Shown piece after piece: positions 9,180-17,980 of a stretch of DNA of 64,000 nt. The translations under genes and the position numbers were made by a program. Under the pieces are notes generated by a model that had not been told where the DNA came from, searched no databases, and saw only the letters and a list, made by a program, of their open reading frames with translations. This DNA comes from Acuticoccus sp. I52.16.1 (GTDB lineage: Bacteria > Pseudomonadota > Alphaproteobacteria > Rhizobiales > Amorphaceae): assembly GCF_022865125.1 (NCBI RefSeq), contig NZ_CP094828.1:5015219-5079218 (forward strand), read 5' to 3'. Position 1 is the first letter of the stretch; every line of letters starts with the position of its first letter.

Positions 9180-9259
9180 CACGGTCCCGGTTGTTTGGGG
9201 TGAGGCCGGGTTATCTATCAATCAGGTCTCGTGAATCAAGCGAATAGGATGCCGCCCCG
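9180..9259 (+). promoter_or_regulatory. Probable promoter region of the suf operon
   Basis: This 80-base gap between the divergent hydrolase and cysteine desulfurase genes becomes locally AT-rich at 9211-9245 (TTATCTATCAATCA and following). A loose -35/-10 pair, TTGTTT (9191-9196) and TATCTA (9212-9217), could serve the plus strand. Suf operons in this group are usually iron-regulated by Rrf2- or Fur-family proteins; I could not match a known box with confidence. Confidence 0.3.
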
Positions 9260-10378
9260 GTGGCCGAACGACTGTATCTCGACTGGAACGCCAGCGCGCC
9301 GACCCTCGCCGCGGCCCGCGACGCCGCGATCGCCGCGCTTTTGGCCGGCGGCAACGCCTCCTCGGTCCATGCCGAGGGGCGGGCGAGCCGCGGCATCGTG
9401 GAAACGGCACGGCGTGCGCTCGGCGCCCGATTCGCGGTCTCGCACGAGGGCGTGACGTTCACGTCCGGCGGCACCGAGGCGAACGCGATGGCGCTTCGGC
9501 CCGGCGTGGCGCGGGACGGCGGGCCACCCGTGGAACGCCTCGTCACCGCCGCCACGGAGCATCCCGCCGTGCTCGCCGGCGGCGGATTCGCGCCCGCGGA
9601 CGTGACGATCCTCCCGGTCGACGCGCTCGGCCGCGTGGCGCCGGAGGCGTTGGCGGCGGCGCTCGCGGACCCGCGCCCGGCGCTGGTGTCGCTGATGGCC
9701 GCCAACAACGAGACGGGCGTCGTGACCAATCCCGCGCTCTTCGAGCTGGCACGTGGGGCCGGTGCCGTGACCCACACCGACGCCGTGCAGGCCTTCGGGC
9801 GGGTGGAGGACGCCACGCTGACGGCCGACCTCGTCACCGTGTCGGGTCACAAGCTCGGCGCGCCGCCGGGAGTGGGTGCGCTGATACGGCGCGGTGTGGG
9901 CGTGCCGGCGCTCATCAAAGGCGGCGGCCAGGAGCGGGGCGCCCGCGGCGGCACGGAAAACGTACCGGCGATCGCCGGATTGGCCGCAGCGCTGGCCGGC
10001 CCGGCGGCCGATCCGCACGCCTGGGAAGAAACTCGGACCGCGCGGGACAACTTTGAGACCGCACTTCTAGAAAAATTCCCAAAAGTGACCATCTTTGGAC
10101 GAGCGGCGCCACGTCTTCCCAACACCAGTCTGATTGCGCTCGGTGCGCCGGCCGAGTTGGCGCTGATCGGGCTGGACCTTGCCGGCGTCGCCGTGTCATC
10201 CGGGGCGGCCTGTTCGTCGGGCAAGGTTTCCGTCAGCCACGTGCTGGTCGCCATGGGCGTTCCGGACGCTCTGGCCCGGTGCGCGATCCGCGTCAGCGCC
10301 GGTCCGATGGGGGCGGCTCGGGCGTTCGAGCGTTTTTTGGTGGCGCTCGATGAGGTCATTGTGCCAATGACAAGGTGA
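9260..10378 (+). CDS. Cysteine desulfurase, NifS/IscS-like
   Basis: PLP enzyme that takes sulfur from cysteine as a protein-bound persulfide. The 372-residue protein has TSGGTEANAM (residues 68-77), HTDAVQAFG, the PLP lysine in SGHKLG (Lys198) and the persulfide loop SSGAACSSGK with Cys318, typical of class I (NifS/IscS) enzymes. It begins at GTG 9260 after AGGAT. It heads the suf operon, which also contains a separate class II desulfurase, sufS, so this cluster encodes two sulfur donors. Codons near residues 262-280 are noticeably AT-richer than the rest of the gene. Confidence 0.9.
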   Translation: MAERLYLDWNASAPTLAAARDAAIAALLAGGNASSVHAEGRASRGIVETARRALGARFAVSHEGVTFTSGGTEANAMALRPGVARDGGPPVERLVTAATEHPAVLAGGGFAPADVTILPVDALGRVAPEALAAALADPRPALVSLMAANNETGVVTNPALFELARGAGAVTHTDAVQAFGRVEDATLTADLVTVSGHKLGAPPGVGALIRRGVGVPALIKGGGQERGARGGTENVPAIAGLAAALAGPAADPHAWEETRTARDNFETALLEKFPKVTIFGRAAPRLPNTSLIALGAPAELALIGLDLAGVAVSSGAACSSGKVSVSHVLVAMGVPDALARCAIRVSAGPMGAARAFERFLVALDEVIVPMTR

Positions 10379-10384
10379 CCTAAG

Positions 10385-10393
10385 TTCTTAGAA
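10385..10393. promoter_or_regulatory. Short inverted repeat upstream of sufB
   Basis: TTCT-T-AGAA (10385-10393) is a perfect 4-bp inverted repeat in an AT-rich 57-base gap between the desulfurase gene and sufB. A similar TTCTAGAA palindrome lies at 10065-10072 inside the desulfurase gene. These recall half-sites of iron-responsive Irr boxes but do not match the full consensus. Confidence 0.18.
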
Positions 10394-10434
10394 AATGTCC
10401 AACCTACGGGCTTTGAACCCGTGCGGAGGGTCCG

Positions 10435-11955
10435 ATGCCAGCAGTTCAGGAGACGATCGATCGCGTCGCCGCGATCGACGTCGACAAGTACAAGTACGGT
10501 TTCATCACCGACATCGAGTCCGACAAAGCCCCCAAAGGCCTGTCGGAAGAGGTGATCGCGTTCATCTCGGCCAAAAAAGACGAGCCGAAATGGATGCTCG
10601 AGTGGCGGCTTGAGGCATATCGCCGGTGGCTGACCATGGAGGAACCGACTTGGGCGTCGGTCCACTATCCGAAGATCGACTTCAACGACCTCTATTATTA
10701 CGCCGCCCCCAAGACGACCGACGGGCCGAAGTCGCTCGACGAGGTCGACCCGGAGCTTCTCAGGACCTACGAGAAGCTGGGTATCCCGCTGAAAGAGCAG
10801 GAGATTCTGGCCGGCGTTCGTAAGCAGGGCGAGCCGTCCGAGCTGGAAGAGGGCGGCGCGGCGAACCCCTATGGCGGCAACGTCGCCGTGGACGCGGTGT
10901 TCGATTCGGTCTCGGTGGTGACCACCTTCAAGAAGGAACTCGCCAAGGCGGGCGTGATCTTCTGCTCGATCTCCGAGGCGATCCGCGAGCATCCGGAGCT
11001 GATCCAGAAGTACCTCGGCACGGTCGTCCCGCAGTCGGACAACTTCTACGCGACGCTCAACTCGGCCGTCTTCACCGACGGGTCGTTCGTCTACATTCCG
11101 CCGGGCGTGCGCTGCCCGATGGAACTGTCGACCTATTTCCGCATCAACGAGCAGAACACCGGCCAGTTCGAGCGCACGCTCATCATCGCCGACAAGGGCT
11201 CGTACGTGTCGTACCTGGAGGGCTGCACCGCCCCGCAGCGCGACGAAAACCAGCTTCACGCCGCGGTCGTCGAGCTGGTGGCGCTGGATGATGCCGAGAT
11301 CAAATACTCGACCGTGCAGAACTGGTTCCCCGGCGATTCCGAGGGCAAGGGCGGCATCTACAACTTCGTCACCAAGCGGGGCGATTGCCGCGGCGCGCGC
11401 TCGAAGATCTCGTGGACGCAGGTGGAGACCGGCTCGGCGATCACCTGGAAGTACCCCAGCTGCATCCTGCGTGGTGACGACAGCCGCGGCGAGTTCTACT
11501 CGATCGCCATTTCCAACGGCTATCAGCAGATCGATTCCGGCACGAAGATGATCCACCTCGGCAAGAACACGTCGAGCCGGATCATCTCCAAGGGCATCGC
11601 CGCCGGCAAATCGCTGAACGCCTATCGCGGCCTCGTTCAGGCGCACCGCAAGGCCAAGGGCGCACGCAACTTCACGCAGTGCGATTCGCTGCTGATCGGC
11701 GACAAGTGCGCCGCGATCACGATCCCTTACGTGGAATCGAAGAACGGCTCGGTCCAGTTCGAGCACGAGGCGACCACGTCGAAGATCTCCGACGATCAGC
11801 TCTTCTACTGCCGCGCCCGCGGGATCGGCGAGGAGGAGGCGGTGGCGCTCATCGTCAACGGCTTCGTGCGCGACGTGATCCAGCAGCTCCCGATGGAGTT
11901 CGCGGTCGAAGCGCAGAAACTCATCGGCGTCAGCCTCGAGGGTTCCGTCGGGTAG
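10435..11955 (+). CDS. sufB: Fe-S cluster assembly scaffold SufB
   Basis: SufB, with SufC and SufD, forms the SufBC2D scaffold on which Fe-S clusters are built before transfer. The 506-residue protein matches the family over its full length, including [19 protein letters not shown] at the N-terminus, SYLEGCTAP, and the C-terminal core [21 protein letters not shown] followed by [14 protein letters not shown]. The ATG at 10435 is preceded by GGAGGG, a strong ribosome site. The TAG stop at 11953-11955 overlaps by one base the GTG start of a small ORF that separates sufB from sufC. Confidence 0.97.
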   Translation: MPAVQETIDRVAAIDVDKYKYGFITDIESDKAPKGLSEEVIAFISAKKDEPKWMLEWRLEAYRRWLTMEEPTWASVHYPKIDFNDLYYYAAPKTTDGPKSLDEVDPELLRTYEKLGIPLKEQEILAGVRKQGEPSELEEGGAANPYGGNVAVDAVFDSVSVVTTFKKELAKAGVIFCSISEAIREHPELIQKYLGTVVPQSDNFYATLNSAVFTDGSFVYIPPGVRCPMELSTYFRINEQNTGQFERTLIIADKGSYVSYLEGCTAPQRDENQLHAAVVELVALDDAEIKYSTVQNWFPGDSEGKGGIYNFVTKRGDCRGARSKISWTQVETGSAITWKYPSCILRGDDSRGEFYSIAISNGYQQIDSGTKMIHLGKNTSSRIISKGIAAGKSLNAYRGLVQAHRKAKGARNFTQCDSLLIGDKCAAITIPYVESKNGSVQFEHEATTSKISDDQLFYCRARGIGEEEAVALIVNGFVRDVIQQLPMEFAVEAQKLIGVSLEGSVG

Positions 11956-12161
11956 TGCGCTCCCTCAACGGGCGCGACGGCGACGTCGCGCAGCTTCGCG
12001 AAGAGGTCGAGCGTCTCGAACTCGAAGTGAAGCGCCTCGAACTGTTGAAGGCACGGCGCCGGCTCGAACGTACCGGGCTGCGCGCCACTTCGACCGACAG
12101 AATTCTGATGGGCGTGGCGTTCACCGCCGTCGTGATCATGCTCGCCATCATCGCCAATTGA
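11955..12161 (+). CDS. Small coiled-coil, tail-anchored membrane protein inside the suf operon
   Basis: A 68-residue ORF starting at GTG 11955, which overlaps the sufB stop codon by one base (TAGTG), and ending 11 bases before sufC. The N-terminal half (about residues 9-40) is a highly charged heptad-like helix (LREEVERLELEVKRLELL), followed by a short basic stretch and a single C-terminal hydrophobic helix (about 50-67, ILMGVAFTAVVIMLAIIA). The plan is that of a tail-anchored coiled-coil protein. Tight packing between two essential genes argues that it is translated with them. I do not recognise the family and no function is claimed; it might tether the SufBCD complex to the inner membrane, which is speculation. 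Confidence 0.72.
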   Translation: MRSLNGRDGDVAQLREEVERLELEVKRLELLKARRRLERTGLRATSTDRILMGVAFTAVVIMLAIIAN

Positions 12162-12172
12162 GAAGACAACAC

Positions 12173-12928
12173 ATGCTCGCAATCGAGAATCTGCACGCCA
12201 AGGTCGACGACGAGGAAGGCCGCGAGATCCTGAAGGGTCTCGACCTCGAGATCTGGCCGGGCGAGGTGCACGCCATCATGGGCCCGAACGGGGCCGGCAA
12301 GTCGACGCTGGGCCACATCATCGCCGGCAAGGACGGCTACGAGGTGACCGACGGCACCATCACCTACAAGGAGGAGAACCTCCTGGAGATGGAGCCCGAG
12401 GAGCGCGCCGCGGCCGGCATCTTCCTCGCCTTCCAGTACCCGGTGGAAGTGCCCGGCGTGGCGACGATGACCTTCCTCAAGACCGCCATGAACGCCCAGC
12501 GCGATGCGCGCGGCGAGAAGGCCCTCTCGACCCCGGAGTTCATGAAGGCGGTCAAGGGAGCGGCCGAGAAGCTCGGCATCGCCCAGGACATGCTGCGCCG
12601 GCCGATCAATGTCGGCTTCTCCGGCGGTGAGAAGAAGCGCAACGAGATCATGCAGATGGCCCTCCTGGAGCCGAAGTTCTGCGTCCTCGACGAGACCGAT
12701 TCCGGCCTCGACATCGATGCGCTGCGGATCGTCTCGGAAGGCGTCAACGCGCTGCGGGCGCCGGATCGCTCCTTCCTCGTCATCACCCACTATCAGCGGC
12801 TGCTCGACTATATCGAGCCGGATCATGTGCATGTTCTGGCGGGTGGGCGCATCGTGCGCTCCGGTGGTCCGGAGCTGGCCAAGGAACTCGAGGCGAAGGG
12901 TTACGCCGAGTTCCTCGAAGTCGCGTAA
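12173..12928 (+). CDS. sufC: Fe-S cluster assembly ATPase SufC
   Basis: ABC-type ATPase that drives conformational change of the SufBC2D scaffold; it is soluble, unlike transporter ATPases. The 251-residue protein has Walker A GPNGAGKST (residues 37-45), the Q-loop FQYPVEVPG, the signature SGGEKKRNEI and Walker B CVLDETDSGLD, with the SufC-type DETDSGLD wording. The ATG at 12173 has GAGAAG upstream; a TTG five codons earlier is in frame but less likely. Confidence 0.97.
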   Translation: MLAIENLHAKVDDEEGREILKGLDLEIWPGEVHAIMGPNGAGKSTLGHIIAGKDGYEVTDGTITYKEENLLEMEPEERAAAGIFLAFQYPVEVPGVATMTFLKTAMNAQRDARGEKALSTPEFMKAVKGAAEKLGIAQDMLRRPINVGFSGGEKKRNEIMQMALLEPKFCVLDETDSGLDIDALRIVSEGVNALRAPDRSFLVITHYQRLLDYIEPDHVHVLAGGRIVRSGGPELAKELEAKGYAEFLEVA

Positions 12929-12937
12929 GGGGGTGTC

Positions 12938-14221
12938 ATGAACGCCAATCCGACCGAGGCCGAAGCGGCGCTTTCGGCTCTCTTCGAAACCAAGCGCGAC
13001 GCCCCGCTGGCCGATGCGCGCACCGCCGCGTTCGAGCGGTTCGCCGCAGGCGGCCTGCCGCACCGCCGTGTCGAAGCCTACAAATATACCGACCTGCGCG
13101 CCCGGCTGCGCAACCTGCCGCCGGTGCCGGCCGCGGCCGACCCCGTCGCCGTCCAGGCGGTGCTGGACGGCTATCCGGCGCTGGTCGAGGGCGCGTCGCG
13201 CATCGTCATCGCCAACGGTCGCTTCGTGGAGGCGCTGTCCACGACCCCGGCCAACGTCACCGTGCGCTCCATCCTCGACCCGCAGGCGGACCTGTCCGGC
13301 GTCGGCACGCTGGTCGCCGACAGCGACGACCCGCTGACGCTCGCCAACGTCGGCCTGTTCGAGGGCGGCGTGGTGGTGTCCGTCGACGGTGAGGCGGGCG
13401 GGCCGATCGAGCTCGTCCACGTCGCGACCGGCGACAACCTCGTCATGAGCCGCGTCGCGATGACCGTCGCGACGGAGGGCCGCGTGTCGGTGGTGGAGCG
13501 GATGCTGGGCCAGGCCGGCACGGTCGAGAACGCGCTCACCGAGGTGACGCTCGGCGAGGGCGCCCACGTCGACTGGATCCGCCTGGTCGAGGGCCGGTCG
13601 GAAGAGGCGGTGGAGCTGTCCTCCTATCATGTCGAGGTGCCCGAGCGCGCCCAGCTCGACCACCTGACCGTGACGACCGGCAAGGGCCTCGCCCGCAACC
13701 AGATCTTCGGCCACGTCGTCGGCCATGACGCGGAGGCCAACTTCCGCGCCGCGACCGTCGCCATCGGCAAGCGCCATGCGGACAACACGCTGGTGGTGCG
13801 CCACGATGCGGTCGGCTCCCGCTCTTCGGAGATCTTCAAGTCGGCGGTCGGCGACGGTGGCACGGCGATCGTGCAGGGCCGCATCATCGTCGACCCGGAC
13901 GCGCAGAAGACCGATTCGAAGATGATGTCCAACGCGCTCTTCCTCGACGATACCGGCGAGGTGGTGAACAAGCCGGAGCTGGAGATCTTCGCCGACGACG
14001 TCGTCTGCGGTCACGGCGCCACGTCCGGCGACATCGACGACGAACCCATCTTCTACCTGCGCGCCCGCGGCATTCCGGAAGCGACGGCCCGACGGCTCCT
14101 CACCGAGGCGTTCATCATCGAGGCGTTCGACCTCGTCGCGGACGAAGCGCTGCGGGAGAAGCTGGAGGCCCGCATCCGCGAATCGCTCTCCGCGGTCGGA
14201 GGCAAGGCGTGGACGTCGTGA
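12938..14221 (+). CDS. sufD: Fe-S cluster assembly protein SufD
   Basis: Partner of SufB in the SufBC2D complex, needed for iron acquisition. The 427-residue protein shows the SufBD core: HRRVEAYKYTDLR near the N-terminus, SYHVEVPERAQLDH, ARNQIFGHVVGHDAEANF, and the C-terminal HGATSGDIDDEPIFYLRARGIPEATARRLL. It starts at ATG 12938, nine bases after sufC, following GGGGGTGTC. The stop codon overlaps the start region of sufS. Confidence 0.96.
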   Translation: MNANPTEAEAALSALFETKRDAPLADARTAAFERFAAGGLPHRRVEAYKYTDLRARLRNLPPVPAAADPVAVQAVLDGYPALVEGASRIVIANGRFVEALSTTPANVTVRSILDPQADLSGVGTLVADSDDPLTLANVGLFEGGVVVSVDGEAGGPIELVHVATGDNLVMSRVAMTVATEGRVSVVERMLGQAGTVENALTEVTLGEGAHVDWIRLVEGRSEEAVELSSYHVEVPERAQLDHLTVTTGKGLARNQIFGHVVGHDAEANFRAATVAIGKRHADNTLVVRHDAVGSRSSEIFKSAVGDGGTAIVQGRIIVDPDAQKTDSKMMSNALFLDDTGEVVNKPELEIFADDVVCGHGATSGDIDDEPIFYLRARGIPEATARRLLTEAFIIEAFDLVADEALREKLEARIRESLSAVGGKAWTS

Positions 14222-15450
14222 GCGCGCCCGCCACCCTGGACGTCGCGCGGATCCGGGAGGACTTCCCGATCCTGAAGGAGACGATCCACGGCAAGCCGCT
14301 GGTCTACCTCGACAGCGCCGCCTCGGCCCAGAAGCCGACGCCGGTGCTGGAGCGGCTGATAGAGGCCTACACGCGCGACTACGCCAACGTACACCGCGGC
14401 CTGCACACGCTCGCCAACCGCTCGACCGAGGCCTACGAGGGGGCGCGCGAGACCGTGCGCCGCTTCCTCAACGCACCGTCGACGGAGGAGGTGATCTTCA
14501 CCCGCTCCTCCACCGAGGCGATCAACCTCGTGGCACAGACCTTCGGGCGCACGCGGATCGGCGAGGGCGACGAGATCGTCGTCACCGTCATGGAGCATCA
14601 CTCCAACATCGTGCCCTGGCACTTCCTGCGCGAGCGGCAGGGCGCCGTCATCAAGTGGATCGGCCTCACCGAGGACGGCTCGCTCGACATGGAAGCCTAC
14701 GAGGCGGCGCTGACCGAGCGAACCAAGATGGTCGCCATGGTGCACATGTCGAACGTCCTGGGCACGGTGAACCCGGTTGCCGAGATCTGCCGCATCGCCC
14801 GCGAACGGGGCATCCCGACCCTGATCGACGGGTCGCAGAGCGCGGTCCACGGCCCCGTCGACGTGCAGGCGATCGGCTGTGACTTCTTCGCCTTCACCGG
14901 CCACAAGCTCTACGGCCCCACCGGGATCGGCGTCCTCTACGGCCGCCGCGAACTCCTGGAGGCGATGCCGCCCTTCCTGGGCGGCGGCGAGATGATCGAG
15001 TCCGTCTCGCGCGACACGGTCGTCTATGCGGGTCTGCCCAACCGCTTCGAGGCGGGCACGCCGCCGATCGCGCAGGCCATCGGCCTGGGCGCCGCGGTCG
15101 AGTATGTCGAGGCGATCGGCTGGGACGCGATCACCGCCCACGAGGCCGACCTCACCGCCTACGCCCGCGAGCGGCTGCGCGGCGTCAACGCGCTCTCGCT
15201 CTACGGCGACGCTCCGAACCGCGGCGGCGTATTCGCGTTCAATCTCCAGGGGGCCCATCCCCACGACGTGTCGACCATCCTGGACCGCGAAGGTGTTGCG
15301 GTGCGGGCCGGACAGCATTGCACCGAGCCTTTGATGGACGCGCTCGGGATCAATGCCACCTGCCGGGCGTCTTTTGGCCTCTACAACACGCGAGCCGAAG
15401 TGGATCGACTTGCCGAGGCCATCGAGAAAGCCCATAGATTCTTCGTGTAA
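14209..15450 (+). CDS. sufS: Cysteine desulfurase SufS (class II)
   Basis: PLP-dependent enzyme that supplies sulfur to the SUF machinery. The 413-residue protein has DFPIL near the N-terminus, FTRSSTEAINLV (residues 97-108), the PLP lysine in TGHKLYGPTG (Lys233) and the active-site loop RAGQHCTEP with Cys371, the class II (SufS/CsdA) arrangement. GTG 14209 gives the longest product; GTG 14218 overlaps the sufD stop codon in a GTGA tetramer and is an equally plausible coupled start, removing three residues. No sufE or sufU gene is present in the cluster. Confidence 0.95.
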   Translation: MDVVSAPATLDVARIREDFPILKETIHGKPLVYLDSAASAQKPTPVLERLIEAYTRDYANVHRGLHTLANRSTEAYEGARETVRRFLNAPSTEEVIFTRSSTEAINLVAQTFGRTRIGEGDEIVVTVMEHHSNIVPWHFLRERQGAVIKWIGLTEDGSLDMEAYEAALTERTKMVAMVHMSNVLGTVNPVAEICRIARERGIPTLIDGSQSAVHGPVDVQAIGCDFFAFTGHKLYGPTGIGVLYGRRELLEAMPPFLGGGEMIESVSRDTVVYAGLPNRFEAGTPPIAQAIGLGAAVEYVEAIGWDAITAHEADLTAYARERLRGVNALSLYGDAPNRGGVFAFNLQGAHPHDVSTILDREGVAVRAGQHCTEPLMDALGINATCRASFGLYNTRAEVDRLAEAIEKAHRFFV

Positions 15451-15460
15451 GGAGGTGACG

Positions 15461-15946
15461 ATGGACAGCACCAAGGCCGGGTTCGCCGACAACACGACGC
15501 CGGAGCGCGCCACGGACGCCCCGTCCGAGCACCGCCCGCTGTCCGAGGATCGTCTGGCGCGCGATGCCGAGGCGGTCGGCGGCGGGCTCCCCGAGACCGA
15601 GGTCTTGGAGCCCGGCACCTCGGCGATCCCCGAGGAAGAGCTGGACCGGATCACGCAGGACATCATCGCCGCGCTCAAGACGGTGTACGACCCGGAAATC
15701 CCGGTCGATATCTACGAGCTCGGCCTCATCTACCGCGTCGACATCGAGGACGACCGCTCCATCCGCGTCGACATGACGCTGACGGCGCCCGGCTGCCCCG
15801 TCGCCGGCGAGATGCCGGGGTGGGTCGAGAACGCCATCGGCACGGTGGAGGGCGTCGGCGCGGTGCTGGTGAACATGGTGTTCGACCCGCCGTGGGACCC
15901 GTCGCGGATGTCGGACGAGGCCCGCGTCGCTCTCGATATGTTCTAA
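15461..15946 (+). CDS. sufT: SUF-associated MIP18/DUF59 protein, SufT-type
   Basis: SufT-like proteins help mature Fe-S proteins in bacteria that use the SUF pathway. The 161-residue product has a variable, charged N-terminal 55 residues and a DUF59 domain with the hallmark DPEIPVDIYELGLIY (residues 78-92) and TAPGCPVAGEMP, where Cys112 is the conserved reactive cysteine. The ATG at 15461 is preceded by an excellent ribosome site, GGAGGTGACG, directly after the sufS stop. Its place between sufS and sufA supports the assignment. Confidence 0.9.
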   Translation: MDSTKAGFADNTTPERATDAPSEHRPLSEDRLARDAEAVGGGLPETEVLEPGTSAIPEEELDRITQDIIAALKTVYDPEIPVDIYELGLIYRVDIEDDRSIRVDMTLTAPGCPVAGEMPGWVENAIGTVEGVGAVLVNMVFDPPWDPSRMSDEARVALDMF

Positions 15947-16022
15947 TGTCGGGCGCCCCCGGTGGCGTCCACCGGGCGAAATGCCTACATTCCAATTCGA
16001 CCCGTCAGGTTGAGGAGCCAGT

Positions 16023-16376
16023 ATGTCCCGCCCGGCCATCATGACCATGTCCGACAATGCCGCCGACCGCGTGCGCGAAATCGTGGGACGCGCCGATCCG
16101 CCGATCGCGGGCCTACGCGTCGGGATCAAGAAAGGCGGTTGCGCGGGCATGGAGTACACCATGGACGCGGTCACCGACCCGGACCCCAAGGACGAGATCG
16201 TCGAGGCGTCCGGCGCCCGCGTCTTCGTCGACAAGGCGGCCGTGCTCTTCCTGCTCGGCTGCCGGATGGACTACGAGGTGACGAAGTTCCGCTCCGGCTT
16301 CACCTTCCAGAACCCCAACCAGGTTTCCGCCTGCGGTTGCGGCGAATCGGTCGAGCTGAAGGCTGCGGCCGAATAA
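16023..16376 (+). CDS. sufA: A-type Fe-S carrier SufA
   Basis: A-type carrier that accepts clusters from the scaffold and passes them to target enzymes. The 117-residue protein has the three conserved cysteines: Cys40 in KKGGCAGMEY and Cys104/Cys106 in SACGCGES. The start ATG at 16023 follows GAGGAG. It is the last gene of the suf operon and is followed by a strong rho-independent terminator 44 bases on. Confidence 0.95.
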   Translation: MSRPAIMTMSDNAADRVREIVGRADPPIAGLRVGIKKGGCAGMEYTMDAVTDPDPKDEIVEASGARVFVDKAAVLFLLGCRMDYEVTKFRSGFTFQNPNQVSACGCGESVELKAAAE

Positions 16377-16419
16377 GCGCACCACGCCGGGCTTCCCCGC
16401 ACGGCAAAGCATCGACGCG

Positions 16420-16449
16420 AAAGGCCGGTCCCACCAGGACCGGCCTTTT
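16420..16449 (+). terminator. Rho-independent terminator of the suf operon
   Basis: GGCCGGTCC (16423-16431) pairs perfectly with GGACCGGCC (16437-16445) around a CACCA loop, flanked by AAA on the left and TTTT (16446-16449) on the right. This is a textbook intrinsic terminator after sufA; the A-run also allows it to work for the opposite strand, where a convergent gene ends at 16504. Confidence 0.92.
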
Positions 16450-16503
16450 CTCGTCGCGGCTCCCGCAGCGCGCGTCGCGGCGGGACCGCGCGCGCCGCCG
16501 GGG

Positions 16504-17913
16504 TCAATAGGCTTGCTTGGAGCGGAACCGGGCCTCGGGCGAGATCTCGCTCAGGACCTTGGATTCGTGCGCCTGCTCGGCGAGGCCGAGGCAGTGTTCG
16601 GCGATGCAGATGGCGCTCGTCGGGTCGTCGTCGCGGTGGAGGGCGGAGATGCCGCATGCCAGGATCAGCGCGGTCGCGGGCGCCTTCTCGTTCTGCTGGT
16701 CGACGGTGGACTTCACCGCCTCGGCGATCCGAGTGGTCTGGTGCAGGGCGCGGTCGGGGAAGACGACGGCGATCGCGAAGGGGGCGACGGCATAGACCGT
16801 TCCGAGACCCCCGAGCGCCTCGACCAGCGCCTGGCGGGTGCGGCGCATGACGCCCAGCGCCTCGGCCGACCGGGGCGCGAGCTCCGGCAGGCGCAGCGAC
16901 AGGACGGCGATCGTATGCGGGGCGCGCTTCGCCGGAGCGCCCATCCAGATCCGCCGCGTGTCGCGCAGGAGCATCGGCCGTTCCGACTGGAACGGCGCCG
17001 CCTCGGCGGTGGCGGCGCGGTCGGACGCGGGCGGCCCGCCGGAATGACCATCGAGGCGCGGGCGGAGCGCCGTGCCGTCGAGCCTGGGCGTGTCGCCGTT
17101 ACCGCCGCCGGTGCGGGCCGGCGGGTGGCCCGGCTCCTCGATGAGGGTCGGGCCGGAGACCATCAGCTCGCGCGAGACGTAGGCGGGGTGAGCGGTGGGG
17201 CCGGCGGCACCGTGGGCGATCGCCGAACCGGTCGCCGGTGTGGCGACAGCGACGGCGCGGTAGGCACTTTCGGCAGGTCGCTCGGCCACCATCGTGTCCC
17301 CGTCCGCCCCCGCTTCTACCCCTGCGCCGGCGAGGACCAGTTCACGCGACGGGGTGCCGGCATCGAGGCGGATGTGGGACAGATCGGGCAGGGCGATGGC
17401 GGCGAGGCTGGGCGCAGGCGCCGTGACCGCGTTCTCCATCTCCGCCTCGGCGGCGGCTTTCGGCGCCGCGGGCGCCCGGAAGGGCGCGGGCGAGGCTGTG
17501 AAGAGCACACGGCTGAACGCTGCGTCGACCTCGTCCGCCGCATCGTCGTCGTCGCCGTCGGCGAGCGCCGGCGCAGGCTGCGGCGCGGCCTTCGCGACGG
17601 CGGGCGACGGCGTCTCGGGCGCGGGTAGGGCGGCGCGGAACGGCGCTTCGGCCGCACAGGCACGCGCGCTGGGCGGCGCGCCGTCGGCGCACGGCGTCGC
17701 ATCGGCTGCGGCCGGCGGATCGGCCTGCGGGTCCGCCGCGCCGAGCGCCTCGTCCTGCGGATCCGGCGCCGCTGCGCTGGAGTCCGGCTCGGCCGTGATC
17801 AGCTCGTCGGCGAGGGCGCGGGCGAGTTCTGCTTCGTAGGATGGGAGAGAGTGCGCCCCGCTGCGCGCGCTGGTGTGGCGGTCGGACGCGCTGTCCTGGA
17901 AATCATGCACCAC
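16504..17913 (-). CDS. Pro/Ala-rich protein with a degenerate GGDEF-like C-terminal domain
   Basis: A 469-residue protein of unknown function. Residues 1-310 are low-complexity, rich in Ala, Pro and acidic residues, with no signal peptide or membrane helix. The last 130 residues look like a diguanylate-cyclase fold: VLSLRLPELAP, then YAVAPFAIAVVFPDRAL where GGDEF would sit, IAEAVKSTV, and LACGISALHRDD where the LTVSIGVA strand is expected. The signature is AVAPF (about residues 375-379), so catalysis is not expected; it may be a c-di-GMP-independent scaffold or receptor. The GGDEF resemblance is my reading of the pattern and needs a profile search. It is monocistronic; a CtrA-like site lies 68 bases upstream. 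Confidence 0.6.
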   Translation of the reverse strand: MVHDFQDSASDRHTSARSGAHSLPSYEAELARALADELITAEPDSSAAAPDPQDEALGAADPQADPPAAADATPCADGAPPSARACAAEAPFRAALPAPETPSPAVAKAAPQPAPALADGDDDDAADEVDAAFSRVLFTASPAPFRAPAAPKAAAEAEMENAVTAPAPSLAAIALPDLSHIRLDAGTPSRELVLAGAGVEAGADGDTMVAERPAESAYRAVAVATPATGSAIAHGAAGPTAHPAYVSRELMVSGPTLIEEPGHPPARTGGGNGDTPRLDGTALRPRLDGHSGGPPASDRAATAEAAPFQSERPMLLRDTRRIWMGAPAKRAPHTIAVLSLRLPELAPRSAEALGVMRRTRQALVEALGGLGTVYAVAPFAIAVVFPDRALHQTTRIAEAVKSTVDQQNEKAPATALILACGISALHRDDDPTSAICIAEHCLGLAEQAHESKVLSEISPEARFRSKQAY

Positions 17914-17980
17914 GGCTCTGCCTCATGTTTTCTGGGACCGCGCGTGTCGTGCGGTCGCCACCAAACATTGCGGAGTGTGG

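Noticed and set aside
11679-11954. Upstream extension of the small suf-operon ORF into sufB
   Set aside because: This part is an out-of-frame read of sufB and is Arg-rich; the coiled-coil protein begins at GTG 11955.
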